A DNA stretch of 64,000 nucleotides from an uncultured Treponema sp. GTDB taxonomy: Bacteria; Spirochaetota; Spirochaetia; Treponematales; Treponemataceae. Every line of letters begins with the position of its first letter. Within the stretch, counting starts at the first letter, position 1. The translations under genes and the position numbers were made by a program. Where the stretch lies: the NCBI GenBank assembly GCA_946186185.1, contig CAMHMJ010000005.1:1-64000 (forward strand), in the 5' to 3' direction. Under the pieces are notes generated by a model. The model saw only the letters and a program-made list of their open reading frames with translations, did not search any database and was not told where the DNA came from. This document shows positions 51,812 through 61,043 of the stretch, one piece after another.

Positions 51812-53950
51812 ATGGCTGAAAAAAAGACAAAAGCAAAAGCATCACAGACTCTGGTTATCGTGGAGTCTCCGTCAAAAGCTCACACAATTGAAAAGTATCT
51901 TGGTCCCGGCTACGTGGTTAAGGCTTCTAAAGGTCATTTGATTGATTTACCAAAGTCCAGGCTTGCGATAGATGTGGAAAATAATTTTCAGCCTGAATAC
52001 ATTACTGTTCGCGGAAAGGCTAAACTTTTAAAGGAACTTCAGAAGGACGCTAAAAAGTCAGATTTAGTCCTTCTGGCATCGGATAACGACCGCGAAGGAG
52101 AAGCAATTGCCTGGCATCTGAACAATGCCTTGAAAGATAAAACCGACGCAAAAATTCAGCGTATCGTATTCAATGAAATTACACCGGGGGCAATCAAGGA
52201 AGCCGTTCAGCATCCTGGAGACATCGTAGAAAGCAAGGTGAACGCCCAGAAGGCCCGCCGCGTTCTTGACCGTCTTGTAGGCTATAACCTGAGTCCCCTT
52301 TTGTGGGCAAAGGTAAAAAACGGACTTTCTGCCGGACGAGTTCAGTCAGTTGCCCTTCGACTTATCTGTGAGAGGGAAGAGGAAGTTGAAAACTTCATTC
52401 CGGAAGAATACTGGTCACTGGATGCAGACTTTGTAAAGGGAAAAACAAAATTTACCGCTCAGCTTGTAAAATACAAGGACGAAAATCCTGAATTAAAATC
52501 AGAAGATGTGGTAAATAAAATCATCGATGAAATCAAGAACTCTGAATGTACCGTAAGCAATATCAAGCAGACTGAAAAAACAGTCCGCCCGAAAGCGCCT
52601 TTTACAACTTCAAAGCTTCAGCAGGCTGCGGCAAACCGCCTTGGCTTTACTTCAAGAAAAACAATGCAGATTGCACAGCAGCTTTATGAAGGTATTGCCA
52701 TCGGACAGAACCGGGTTGGTCTTATCACTTACATGCGTACCGACTCCGTTCGAATCAGCGAGACGGCCCTTGCAGATGTCCGGGCCTGGATTACAAAAAA
52801 TTATCCGTCTGAACTTCCGGAAGAAGCCATTCATTACACAGTTGGAAAGGCTGCTCAGGATGCCCATGAAGGTATCCGTCCTACATACACGGAATATACT
52901 CCTGATTCGGTAAAGGAATATCTTACCCGGGACCAGCTCCGTCTTTATACAATCATCTGGGAACGCTTTGTTTCAAGCCAGATGAATAACGCAAAGACAA
53001 CTACTACCAGCGCCGAAATTACTGCAGGAGACGCTGTTTTCCGCGTAAGTGCTTCAAAAATTACGGAAAAAGGATTTTACTCTGTAATCAAGCTCCTTTC
53101 TTCAAAAGAGGACAAGACAGGAAACCTTCCTTCACTGAAGGTGGGTGAGGTTATAAAGGCTGACAATTTCCACCCTGAACAGCACTTTACCCAGGGACCT
53201 GCCCGATATACGGATGCTTCTATTGTCCGCACCCTTGAAGAAAAGGGAATCGGACGACCTTCAACCTACGCTCCGATTATTTCGGTTCTGCTTGACCGCT
53301 ATTATGTTACCCGAAGCAACAAGCAGCTGGTTCCGACTCAGCTGGGCCGCATGATCTGTAAGATTCTTGTTGAAAGCTTCCCGGAGGTTATAAACGAGCA
53401 TTTTACCGCCGAGGTTGAAAACAATCTTGATAAGGTTGAACAGGACGAACTTGTCTGGAACAGCATGATCGGTGACTTTTTTAAGCCTTTCAGCAAGCGT
53501 GTAGAAGAGGTTATGACCAACGTTCAGAGCGTGAAGGGTAGCCTTGACGAAATGACGGACAAGGTTTGCGAAAAATGCGGAAAGCCTATGGTGAAAAAAC
53601 TTGGCCGTTTCGGTTTCTTCCTTGCCTGCTCAGGTTTTCCGGAGTGCCACAATACAAAATCCATTTCCCTTGCAAAATGCCCGATGCCTGGCTGTAACGG
53701 TGAAATCGTTGCCAGAAAGACAAAGGGCCGGGGAAAAGAGTTCTACGGCTGTACCAACTATCCGACCTGCAGTTTTATCAGCCACTTTAAGCCGATTGAC
53801 CAGTACTGCCCTAAGTGCGGCTGGTTCCTTGTTGAAAAATTCGACAAGAAGAACGGAAGCTACAAGTCCTGCATTAATCCGGACTGCGATTACCTGCACA
53901 CAGCTGATGAGGAAAATCCGATTGTTCAGGAATCAGGGGATGACGAGTAA
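51812..53950 (+). CDS. topA: DNA topoisomerase I
   Basis: TopA relaxes negative supercoils by single-strand passage. The 712-residue product has IVESPSKAHTIEKYL (Toprim start), SDNDREGEAIAW, KARRVLDRLVGYNLSPLLW, GRVQSVALRLICEREEE and the active tyrosine Y307 in LITYMRTDSVRIS. The C-terminus has three zinc-binding segments: CEKCGKP..CSGFPEC, CPMPGCN..CTNYPTC and CPKCGW..CINPDC. Start supported by AGGAAG. It is followed by a heptamer repeat array. Confidence 0.97.
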   Translation: MAEKKTKAKASQTLVIVESPSKAHTIEKYLGPGYVVKASKGHLIDLPKSRLAIDVENNFQPEYITVRGKAKLLKELQKDAKKSDLVLLASDNDREGEAIAWHLNNALKDKTDAKIQRIVFNEITPGAIKEAVQHPGDIVESKVNAQKARRVLDRLVGYNLSPLLWAKVKNGLSAGRVQSVALRLICEREEEVENFIPEEYWSLDADFVKGKTKFTAQLVKYKDENPELKSEDVVNKIIDEIKNSECTVSNIKQTEKTVRPKAPFTTSKLQQAAANRLGFTSRKTMQIAQQLYEGIAIGQNRVGLITYMRTDSVRISETALADVRAWITKNYPSELPEEAIHYTVGKAAQDAHEGIRPTYTEYTPDSVKEYLTRDQLRLYTIIWERFVSSQMNNAKTTTTSAEITAGDAVFRVSASKITEKGFYSVIKLLSSKEDKTGNLPSLKVGEVIKADNFHPEQHFTQGPARYTDASIVRTLEEKGIGRPSTYAPIISVLLDRYYVTRSNKQLVPTQLGRMICKILVESFPEVINEHFTAEVENNLDKVEQDELVWNSMIGDFFKPFSKRVEEVMTNVQSVKGSLDEMTDKVCEKCGKPMVKKLGRFGFFLACSGFPECHNTKSISLAKCPMPGCNGEIVARKTKGRGKEFYGCTNYPTCSFISHFKPIDQYCPKCGWFLVEKFDKKNGSYKSCINPDCDYLHTADEENPIVQESGDDE

Positions 53951-53958
53951 ACTTTAAA

Positions 53959-54000
53959 ATATGAAATATGAAGTATGAAATATGAAATATGAAGTATGAG
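53959..54000. repeat. Heptamer tandem repeat after topA
   Basis: Six exact 7-base units, in the order ATATGAA, ATATGAA, GTATGAA, ATATGAA, ATATGAA, GTATGAG, that is two near-identical 21-bp periods. The reverse complement (TTCATAC/TTCATAT) matches the array before lepB. Degenerate copies continue to about 54030. Confidence 0.9.
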
Positions 54001-54078
54001 GCTCATGCTTTGAAGTATTAAACTTTGAAGAGTGGGCCTCAGTCTTTTAACTATGAGGACTTCTTTCTAATTTTATCT

Positions 54079-54107
54079 TTGACCTCTGGAAAATTGGGGG
54101 TTATAAT
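54079..54107 (+). promoter_or_regulatory. Predicted promoter of the DHH phosphoesterase gene
   Basis: TTGACC (54079-54084), a 17-base spacer and TATAAT (54102-54107), with a leader of about 30 bases containing AGAGG before the ATG at 54144. Confidence 0.7.
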
Positions 54108-54143
54108 TTAACAAATACATTTTGAAGATAAAGAGGTCTAATT

Positions 54144-55070
54144 ATGGCTATGAGACTTGTTACACGCTCAGATTTTGACGGACTGGCTTGCGGTGCACTG
54201 CTTCTGGAGGCTGGTGTTATTGATACATGGAAATTTGCCCACCCGAAGGACTTACAGGACGGACTTGTAGAAATTACTGAAAACGACTGTCTTGCAAACG
54301 TTCCTTTTGTGCCTGGCTGCGGACTCTGGTTTGACCATCACTCTTCTGAATTTGAAAGAAACGAACTCAAAGGAAAATACAAGGGTGAAAGCCGCATTAC
54401 TCCAAGCTGCGCCCGAATTATCTACGAATATTACGGAGGAAAGGAAAAATTCCCGAACTTTGACGACATCATGGTTGCCGTAGACAAGGTTGATTCCGGT
54501 AACCTTACAATCGATGAAATTCAGAACCCGAAAGGCTGGATTTTAGTGGGATTTTTAATGGATCCACGCACCGGTCTTGGCCGCTGGAGACAGTTCACCG
54601 TTCCAAATTATGCTTTAATGGAAAAGCTGATGGTTGCCTGCCGGGATAAATCTACTGACGAAATTCTTGCAATGCCTGACGTAAAGGAACGAATCGAGGT
54701 CTACAACGAGCAGACTGAAAAGTTCAAGGAAATGGTAAAGGCTCATACTGTTGTTGACGGAAACCTGATTATTTCTGACCTTCGCGGTGTTGACCCGATT
54801 TATACCGGAAACCGCTTTATGATTTACAGCATGTATCCGGAACAGAACATTTCTGCCTGGATTGTAAGCGGACGAGGAGGAGAAGGCTGTTCTGCTGCTG
54901 TAGGCTATTCTATTTTGAACAAGACATGCCATGTAAATGTAGGAAGCCTTATGCTCAAATACGGCGGAGGCGGACACGAAAAGGTTGGAACCTGTCAGTT
55001 TACCAACGAAAATATGGACACGGAACTTCCTAAGATGCTTGAAGAACTAAAGGCTCAGGCTAACGCTTAG
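54144..55070 (+). CDS. DHH/DHHA1-family phosphoesterase
   Basis: This family includes exopolyphosphatases, oligoribonuclease NrnA and cyclic-dinucleotide phosphodiesterases. The 308-residue product has the metal-binding RSDFDGLACGALL (residues 7-19), LWFDHHSSEF with the DHH triad (near residue 68), and VAVDKVDSG. The C-terminal DHHA1 domain has AWIVSGRGGEGCSAAVGYS and LKYGGGGHEKVGTCQF. The substrate cannot be fixed by sequence alone. It is 28 bases before the DUF1295-like gene. Confidence 0.88.
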   Translation: MAMRLVTRSDFDGLACGALLLEAGVIDTWKFAHPKDLQDGLVEITENDCLANVPFVPGCGLWFDHHSSEFERNELKGKYKGESRITPSCARIIYEYYGGKEKFPNFDDIMVAVDKVDSGNLTIDEIQNPKGWILVGFLMDPRTGLGRWRQFTVPNYALMEKLMVACRDKSTDEILAMPDVKERIEVYNEQTEKFKEMVKAHTVVDGNLIISDLRGVDPIYTGNRFMIYSMYPEQNISAWIVSGRGGEGCSAAVGYSILNKTCHVNVGSLMLKYGGGGHEKVGTCQFTNENMDTELPKMLEELKAQANA

Positions 55071-55098
55071 TGGAACTTTTTACATAAAGGAAACATTT

Positions 55099-55896
55099 AT
55101 GGATATGCTTCAGATTTTACTTTCAAGCGGAATTGCTGCTCTTGTTCTAAGCTGTTTCGGCTTCTGGATGTATGTATTTTTCTTTTCAGTTGGATACGGT
55201 TATTCAATTCTTGGAATCAGCGCCCTGTTTCTGGTTGTCTATAGAACTTCCCTGACTCCGCTTACTCTTGCCATGTGTGCAGTTCTTGGGCTGTACGGCT
55301 TAAGGCTGGGAACCTTCCTCCTTGCCCGGGGAATTAAGAGCGCCAGCTACAAGGAGCTTTTTAAGAATGAAGTAAAATCTAAGGTTCCTTTCGGAGTAAA
55401 GCTTGCCATCTGGCTCAGCGTTTCTCTTTTATACGTTTGCCAGATGTCGCCCCTTGCCTTCCGTTTTGTAAATAAAACAGGGGACGATGCTTTCCTGATT
55501 GCAGGAATTGCCCTTGTGGCTCTGGGATTTCTGACAGAATGGTTTTCTGATATTCAGAAGGGAGCGGCAAAAAAGAAAAATCCAAAGAGCTTTGTTTCAA
55601 CCGGGCTTTACAGAATCGTACGGTGCCCGAATTATCTGGGGGAGCTGATTTTGTGGACAGGTGTTTTTGTTTCTGGAATTTCTGTGTGTAACAGCGTCCT
55701 TCAGTGGGTATTTGCCGCCCTCGGTTATGTCGGAATCATCTATGTAATGTTCAGCGGTGCCCGCCGTCTTGAGCTCCGTCAGGACAGGGTATACGGCGAA
55801 AATCCTGAATATCAGGCTTATATCGCAAAAACCCCGATTCTGCTTCCTTTTATACCGATTTACAGCGTAAAAAAACACAAGTGGCTTGTGGCGTAA
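55099..55896 (+). CDS. DUF1295-type membrane protein (steroid 5-alpha-reductase-like)
   Basis: A 265-residue polytopic membrane protein with about six hydrophobic segments. The C-terminal motif STGLYRIVRCPNYLGELILWTGVF and the ARRLELRQDRVYGENPEYQAYIAKTP ending are characteristic of DUF1295 and related isoprenylcysteine methyltransferase-like and reductase-like enzymes. The usual H(P) before NY is C(P) here. Substrate unknown; lipid modification is likely. A terminator follows. Confidence 0.82.
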   Translation: MDMLQILLSSGIAALVLSCFGFWMYVFFFSVGYGYSILGISALFLVVYRTSLTPLTLAMCAVLGLYGLRLGTFLLARGIKSASYKELFKNEVKSKVPFGVKLAIWLSVSLLYVCQMSPLAFRFVNKTGDDAFLIAGIALVALGFLTEWFSDIQKGAAKKKNPKSFVSTGLYRIVRCPNYLGELILWTGVFVSGISVCNSVLQWVFAALGYVGIIYVMFSGARRLELRQDRVYGENPEYQAYIAKTPILLPFIPIYSVKKHKWLVA

Positions 55897-55908
55897 TTCT
55901 TTTCACGG

Positions 55909-55937
55909 GGGCTTTCAGTGATGAAAGTCCTTTTTTT
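55909..55937 (+). terminator. Rho-independent terminator after the DUF1295-like gene
   Basis: GGGCTTTCA pairs with TGAAAGTCC (one G-T pair) across GTGA, followed by seven T. Confidence 0.88.
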
Positions 55938-55955
55938 ATGCTTGGATTTCCCGTG

Positions 55956-55984
55956 TTGCTATGATGTGTTAAAAACATTATACT
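55956..55984 (+). promoter_or_regulatory. Predicted DEAD-box helicase promoter (leaderless start)
   Basis: TTGCTA (55956-55961), a 17-base spacer and TATACT (55979-55984). The ATG at 55992 is seven bases after the -10 box with no Shine-Dalgarno. Confidence 0.55.
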
Positions 55985-55991
55985 TCCCTTT

Positions 55992-57695
55992 ATGAATTTT
56001 ACTGATTTTAATTTGGATGCCGCTCTCCTTAAAGGCTTGGAAGATGCCGGCTATACAACCTGTACTGAAGTTCAGGAACAGGTTTTGAAGTGTTCGCAGG
56101 ATGGTTCCGACTTGTATGTTCAGTCTCAGACAGGAACCGGAAAAACTGCAGCTTACCTTGTTGCTATAATACAAGAAATTCTTTCCAAAGAGGAAAAAAA
56201 GGGAAAGAAAGTGCTGGTTTTGGTTCCTACCCGGGAACTTGCCGTTCAGGTAGAAGAAGAAGCCAAAACTCTTGCAGGACCGGCTGGTCTTAAAGCTTAC
56301 AGTTTCTACGGCGGAGTAGGCTATGAAAAGCAGATTGCCGCAATCAAAAAAGGCCTTGATATCATTGTTTCAACTCCTGGCCGTCTGATTGACCTTGTGG
56401 AAGGCGGAAATCTTGAGCTCAGTGATGTTTCCTTCCTTGTTTGTGATGAAGCAGACCGCATGTTCGACATGGGATTTTACCCGGATTTAAGAAAAATCCT
56501 TAAATTCGTTCCAAAGAGTGAAGAGCGCCAGACAATGCTTTTCTCTGCAACTCTGAATACCTATGTAAAAAATCTTGCCTGGGAATATACAAGAGATCCT
56601 AAAGAGATTGAAATTGCCTGTGAAAATATCACGGTTTCTGAAATCGACCAGGAGCTTCTGCATGTTTCAAGCGATGAAAAAATGAAGCTTCTGATTGGTA
56701 TCATCAAAAATGAAAATCCACAGAGCCTGATTATTTTCTGTAACACAAAGCGAAGCTGTGAAGTTGTTGCAAAGCGTCTTGAACTGAACGAGCTGAAGGC
56801 AGGATTTATTATCGGTGACCTTCCGCAGTCACGCCGCCTTAAGGTTTTGAATGACTTTAAGGAAGGAAAACTTAATATTCTTGTTGCAACCGATGTTGCT
56901 GCCCGCGGAATCGATGTAAGTGACCTTGCAATGGTAATCAACTACGACCTTCCTAATGAGGCAGAAAACTATGTTCACCGAATCGGTCGAACAGCCCGTG
57001 CAGGAAAATCCGGAAAGGCATACACCTTCTGTTCAGAGCAGGATGTTTACAACCTTCCGGCAATCGAGCGTTTTATCGAAATGCAGATTCCTTCAAAGGT
57101 TGCATATCCTGAGCAGATGGCAGAGGACAAGAGCGCCGGTGTTTACATTAAAACTGAAAACTGGCACGACGACGATGAAGCTCCTCGTGGCGGACACAGA
57201 AGCCGTGACAACTACAAGGGAAAAGGCGGAAAGGGCGGCCGCTATGGTGACGACAGACATCACGGAGATAAGAAGGACGGTCACAAGTCTGACTCCGGTT
57301 ACAAGAAGGATTATAAAAAGGATTCTTCCGGCAAGAACTATAAGAAAGACGGCTACAAAAAGGACGGCAAAAAAGGAAAGAAAGACTTCTATAAGAACGA
57401 AGACTTCTCTAAGATGGAAACAATGTCCTTTGATGAGCGCATGAAGTTCTATAAGGAAAAATACGGTTCTGCTTCCGGAAAACAGGGCGGTTCAGAAAAG
57501 AACTATCAGGGTTCAGAAAACGGAAACCTTAAGAGAAAAACAGCCGCTGCCGGAAGCTACGGAAGTTATTCCAAGAAAGGCAGCAAAAATTCTTCAAAGA
57601 ATAAGAACTATAAGAACAACCGTTATGTTCAGGAAGAAAAGCCTGCACAGAAGAAGGGCTTTCTTGCAAAGCTTAAGGCTTTTTTTGGCCGCTAG
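55992..57695 (+). CDS. DEAD-box RNA helicase
   Basis: An ATP-dependent RNA helicase, likely in ribosome assembly or RNA decay. The 567-residue product has the helicase motifs in order: Q motif (FNLDAALLKGLEDAGYTTCTEVQ), QTGTGKTAAYL, VPTRELAVQV, TPGRLIDLV, VCDEADRMFDMGF, FSATL, ATDVAARGIDV and YVHRIGRTARAGKSG. From about residue 395 to the end it is a basic, low-complexity tail rich in Lys, Gly, Ser, Tyr and Asp (many KKD and YKK repeats), probably RNA-binding. The tail is longer than in most relatives. Confidence 0.94.
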   Translation: MNFTDFNLDAALLKGLEDAGYTTCTEVQEQVLKCSQDGSDLYVQSQTGTGKTAAYLVAIIQEILSKEEKKGKKVLVLVPTRELAVQVEEEAKTLAGPAGLKAYSFYGGVGYEKQIAAIKKGLDIIVSTPGRLIDLVEGGNLELSDVSFLVCDEADRMFDMGFYPDLRKILKFVPKSEERQTMLFSATLNTYVKNLAWEYTRDPKEIEIACENITVSEIDQELLHVSSDEKMKLLIGIIKNENPQSLIIFCNTKRSCEVVAKRLELNELKAGFIIGDLPQSRRLKVLNDFKEGKLNILVATDVAARGIDVSDLAMVINYDLPNEAENYVHRIGRTARAGKSGKAYTFCSEQDVYNLPAIERFIEMQIPSKVAYPEQMAEDKSAGVYIKTENWHDDDEAPRGGHRSRDNYKGKGGKGGRYGDDRHHGDKKDGHKSDSGYKKDYKKDSSGKNYKKDGYKKDGKKGKKDFYKNEDFSKMETMSFDERMKFYKEKYGSASGKQGGSEKNYQGSENGNLKRKTAAAGSYGSYSKKGSKNSSKNKNYKNNRYVQEEKPAQKKGFLAKLKAFFGR

Positions 57696-57737
57696 GAAGA
57701 GAAGTTCAGAATAAAAGCTGATTTTTGGTATAGATTA

Positions 57738-57764
57738 GGGAGCCCCGGTTTTTCAGAGGCTCCC
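57738..57764 (+). terminator. Hairpin between the helicase and ABC-F genes
   Basis: GGGAGCC (57738-57744) pairs perfectly with GGCTCCC (57758-57764) across a 13-base loop. The T tract is weak, so it may be a terminator or part of an attenuator for the ABC-F gene, whose ATG is 20 bases further on. Confidence 0.5.
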
Positions 57765-57784
57765 GTTATTTTCAGGAAGAAACT

Positions 57785-59437
57785 ATGATTACAGTAAATG
57801 ATGTTAGTGTGCGGTTCAGCGAAAAACCGCTTTTTAAAGATGTAAACCTTAAGTTCACCAACGGAAACTGCTACGGAATTACAGGTGCAAACGGTGCCGG
57901 AAAATCTACCTTTTTGAAGGTTCTTTCAGGCGAGCTTGAACACGATTCCGGCTCAATTACAATTTCCACCGGTGAGCGAATGGCTGTTTTAAAGCAGGAT
58001 CACTTTGCCTACGACAAGTATTCTGTAAAAGACACAGTTATGATGGGTTATCCGAAGCTTTATGAGCTTACAAATGCCATCAACGAAATCTATGCAAAGC
58101 CGGATTTTTCTGACGAAGACGGAATGAAGGCTGCTGACATGCAGGCAGAATTCGGTGAAATCGGCGGTTACGAGGCTGAAAACCAGATTGAACAGATGCT
58201 TTCCGGTCTTGGACTTGAAGAAGAGTTCCACGACAAGATGATGAGCGAGCTGGATGAAAGCCAGAAGGTGCGCGTTCTTCTTGCACAGGCAATTTTCGGA
58301 AATCCTGATATCCTGCTTCTGGACGAACCTACAAACGGTCTTGATATTGAATCTATTACCTGGCTTGAAAACTTCCTCCTTGAGTTTGAAAATACCGTTA
58401 TCGTTGTAAGCCACGACCGTCACTTTTTGAACACGGTTTGTACCTTCATCTGCGATATCGACTACGGAAAAATTACCCAGTTTGCCGGAAACTACGACTT
58501 CTGGTATCAGATGACACAGGTGCTGCAGCGCCAGGCAAAGGAACAGCAGAAAAAGGCTGAAGACAAGATGAAGGATTTGAAGGAATTCATCCTCCGGTTC
58601 AGTTCTAACGCCGCAAAATCAAAGCAGGCTACCAGCCGCAAAAAGATTTACGACAAGCTTGCTCAGTCTGTGGAAGACCTGCCTGTTTCAACCCGTAAGT
58701 TCCCGTATGTAAACTTTAAGGCAGACCGTGAAATCGGAAACAACGTTCTTGAAGTAAAGGATTTGTGCTTTAAGGATGAAGACGGCGTTCAGCTTTTGAA
58801 CAACTTCAGCCTGAAGGTAAACCGCACGGACAAAATCGCCTTTGTTGGAATCGAGCACAACTCAATTTCGGCTCTTTTTGACATCATAAACGAGGTTAAA
58901 AAGCCTGAAAGCGGCGAGGTTTACTGGGGTCAGACTACAAGCCATACCTATCTTCCTCGGGATAATTCAAGCTATTTTGACAACAACTACAATATTACCG
59001 AATGGCTCAAGCAGTATTCCAAAGAGCAGGATGACGCATATGTTCGCGGCTTCCTTGGACGAATGCTTTTTAGCGGTGACGAATCCCTTAAGAAGGTAAA
59101 GGTGCTTTCCGGAGGAGAGAAGGTTCGCTGTATGCTTTCTAAGCTGATGCTCAGCGGTGCAAACGTTCTTGTAATGGACGACCCGACAAACCATCTTGAC
59201 CTTGAAGCAATCCAGTCTCTGAACGAAGGACTTATCAACTTCCCTGGCGTAGTGCTTTTCACAAGCCACGACCACGAGTTCATTCAGTCCGTTGCAAACA
59301 GAATCATCGAAATTACGCCGAACGGAATCATCGACCGCATGACAAACTTTGACGACTACATTTCTGACCCAACCATCACAGAACTTCGAAAGAAGCTGTA
59401 TGAAGGTACAGGAAAGAAAATTAAGTACAGAATATAA
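57785..59437 (+). CDS. ABC-F family ATPase, YkpA/YbiT-like
   Basis: ABC-F proteins bind the ribosome and help with translation or drug resistance. The 550-residue product has two ATPase domains. The first has an intact Walker A (GANGAGKSTFL) and DEPTNGLD but a degenerate signature (SELDESQK). The second has an intact signature (LSGGEKVRCML) and DDPTNHLD but no Walker A lysine (GIEHNSISALF). A helical linker (residues about 240-300) joins them. This pattern, in which only one composite site is complete, is what I recall for the YkpA/YbiT branch. A Shine-Dalgarno (AGGAAG) precedes the ATG. Confidence 0.9.
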   Translation: MITVNDVSVRFSEKPLFKDVNLKFTNGNCYGITGANGAGKSTFLKVLSGELEHDSGSITISTGERMAVLKQDHFAYDKYSVKDTVMMGYPKLYELTNAINEIYAKPDFSDEDGMKAADMQAEFGEIGGYEAENQIEQMLSGLGLEEEFHDKMMSELDESQKVRVLLAQAIFGNPDILLLDEPTNGLDIESITWLENFLLEFENTVIVVSHDRHFLNTVCTFICDIDYGKITQFAGNYDFWYQMTQVLQRQAKEQQKKAEDKMKDLKEFILRFSSNAAKSKQATSRKKIYDKLAQSVEDLPVSTRKFPYVNFKADREIGNNVLEVKDLCFKDEDGVQLLNNFSLKVNRTDKIAFVGIEHNSISALFDIINEVKKPESGEVYWGQTTSHTYLPRDNSSYFDNNYNITEWLKQYSKEQDDAYVRGFLGRMLFSGDESLKKVKVLSGGEKVRCMLSKLMLSGANVLVMDDPTNHLDLEAIQSLNEGLINFPGVVLFTSHDHEFIQSVANRIIEITPNGIIDRMTNFDDYISDPTITELRKKLYEGTGKKIKYRI

Positions 59438-59449
59438 CATAGATACTGA

Positions 59450-59480
59450 AATCCCGGCTTAAAAAAGTCGGGATTTTTTT
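59450..59480 (+). terminator. Rho-independent terminator after the ABC-F gene
   Basis: AATCCCGGCTT pairs with AAGTCGGGATT (one G-T pair) across a short A loop, followed by a run of T. Confidence 0.9.
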
Positions 59481-59564
59481 TAATTTGACTTGTGTACCTT
59501 GTCTTCACGGCTGCCTTTATGGGGGTCATTAATTTCATTATGTTTCATTATGTTTGTTTTTAAT

Positions 59565-59592
59565 TTGACAATATAAAGATGTGAGATATAAT
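59565..59592 (+). promoter_or_regulatory. Promoter of the C10 protease island
   Basis: TTGACA (59565-59570), a 16-base spacer and TATAAT (59587-59592): both hexamers are consensus. The predicted start is near 59599, giving a leader of about 14 bases. Two copies of TTTCATTATG (59533-59542 and 59543-59552) lie just upstream. Confidence 0.8.
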
Positions 59593-59593
59593 T

Positions 59594-59610
59594 AACTCTC
59601 AAGGAGAGTT
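59594..59610 (+). promoter_or_regulatory. Perfect palindrome overlapping transcription start and Shine-Dalgarno
   Basis: AACTCTC (59594-59600) and GAGAGTT (59604-59610) flank AAG. The right arm contains the AAGGAG ribosome binding site for the ATG at 59613. As DNA it sits where an operator would lie. As RNA, it could hide the ribosome site if transcription starts early enough. Confidence 0.55.
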
Positions 59611-59612
59611 TT

Positions 59613-61031
59613 ATGAAAAAAGTAATATTATTATATTTTGTATCTTTTTTTATTTTTGGTTGTTCTAATCAAATTTCTAACACAACTTCGTGTGAAAATC
59701 AATCTGATTATGAATTTGAGAATGAAAGTGATGAAGATTTTTTGTTTTATACTGATGAACGTACTTATTTAGCCAGTGTTGATGAAATGGAATTTTGCTT
59801 AAAAGCGGTATTAGAAAATCGAAATTCAGAGAAATCTAGATCTGGTGATAATTCTAAATCTTATAACATTTCTCAGGTTTCAGAAGATTATATATCAGTA
59901 AAAAATTATTTATCTGTAAATAGAAATGTTGATAGTGACGAATGTGATTCTGTATCTATGTATTTATATTCTTTTGAAAATCCATCAAGTGATAAAAAAG
60001 GATTTGCAATAACATCTACAGATAGGAGAGTAGGATTAGTTTTAGCAGCTGTAGATGAAGGTCAATTTTGTGATAATGAATTATGCTTGTTTATAACAGA
60101 ATTATTGTCCGATTATGTTGAAAATTCAGTTAAAAGATGGGCTCTTGTAAGTGAAAAAATTGGAGAAAAAACTAGATCTTCTTATGCAGAGTATGGAGAA
60201 AAAGCAAAATATTCTTTTGGAAATTTTAAATATAATAGTGGTAATTTAAATAATTTATTGGTAACAAAATGGGATCAACATTATCCATTTAATGAAATTT
60301 TAAATAAAGAAAAAAATGACGGAAAATCTTATGTTGCTGGATGTGTGCCTATTGCTATTGCTCAGGCGTTTTGTATTTTAAGACCTTTTACAAAGTGTAG
60401 TTTGCCAGACTATCTTAATATTTCCTATGATTGGGACGAATTTGTAAAACCAAATTATTTTATCGGTAATAATAAATATGCTAAAGGTTTTTTGTATGAT
60501 TCGAGAATTCAAACTGAGGTAGCTGCTTTGGTTTATGAAATTGGATTAGGAGTAAAGACCAATTTTGGTACAGATAGTTCTGGTTCAAATCATGATAAAA
60601 TGAAAAAATATTTTAATAATATTGGACTACAATATAGTCATTCAGATTATTCTTATAAAAAAGTTGTATCATCGATAGAAAATGGTAGTCCTGTAATTGT
60701 TGGGGGACATGCCATAAAAGATGTAAAAGAAAAGAAGTTTTTGGGCATAACTTTTAATAAAAGTATTAGCTATAAGCATGGACACGAGTTTGTAATCGAC
60801 GGATATGCGAATTATTCATGTGATGTTCTTGATAATGTAAATAATAAGATATCTACTATTACAACTGATTTTGTTCATGTAAATTATGGTTGGGATAGTT
60901 TATTGTGTGATGGAATGTATTTGTCTGGTCTTTTCAATACAAACTTGACTCCATTAAATGATTTGTCTAGAAGTGGAACAGCTGGTTATTATAAATATAA
61001 TTTAAAGATGTTTTATAATATGAAAAAATAG
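59613..61031 (+). CDS. C10-family (streptopain-like) cysteine protease lipoprotein
   Basis: C10 proteases (SpeB of Streptococcus, interpain and PrtT of oral bacteria) are secreted cysteine proteases made with a prodomain. The 472-residue product has a lipoprotein signal (LLYFVSFFIFGC, C17). A region of about 190 residues follows (FAITSTDRRVGLVLAAVDEG is typical of the C10 pro-region). The catalytic domain starts near VTKWDQHYPFNEI, with C244 in AGCVPIAIAQAF and H391 in GHEFVIDGY, a gap of 147 (148 in SpeB). HVNYGWDS follows. Its AT-rich, TTA- and AAT-heavy codons differ clearly from neighbours, suggesting transfer. Confidence 0.9.
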   Translation: MKKVILLYFVSFFIFGCSNQISNTTSCENQSDYEFENESDEDFLFYTDERTYLASVDEMEFCLKAVLENRNSEKSRSGDNSKSYNISQVSEDYISVKNYLSVNRNVDSDECDSVSMYLYSFENPSSDKKGFAITSTDRRVGLVLAAVDEGQFCDNELCLFITELLSDYVENSVKRWALVSEKIGEKTRSSYAEYGEKAKYSFGNFKYNSGNLNNLLVTKWDQHYPFNEILNKEKNDGKSYVAGCVPIAIAQAFCILRPFTKCSLPDYLNISYDWDEFVKPNYFIGNNKYAKGFLYDSRIQTEVAALVYEIGLGVKTNFGTDSSGSNHDKMKKYFNNIGLQYSHSDYSYKKVVSSIENGSPVIVGGHAIKDVKEKKFLGITFNKSISYKHGHEFVIDGYANYSCDVLDNVNNKISTITTDFVHVNYGWDSLLCDGMYLSGLFNTNLTPLNDLSRSGTAGYYKYNLKMFYNMKK

Positions 61032-61043
61032 GTATAAAGTACG

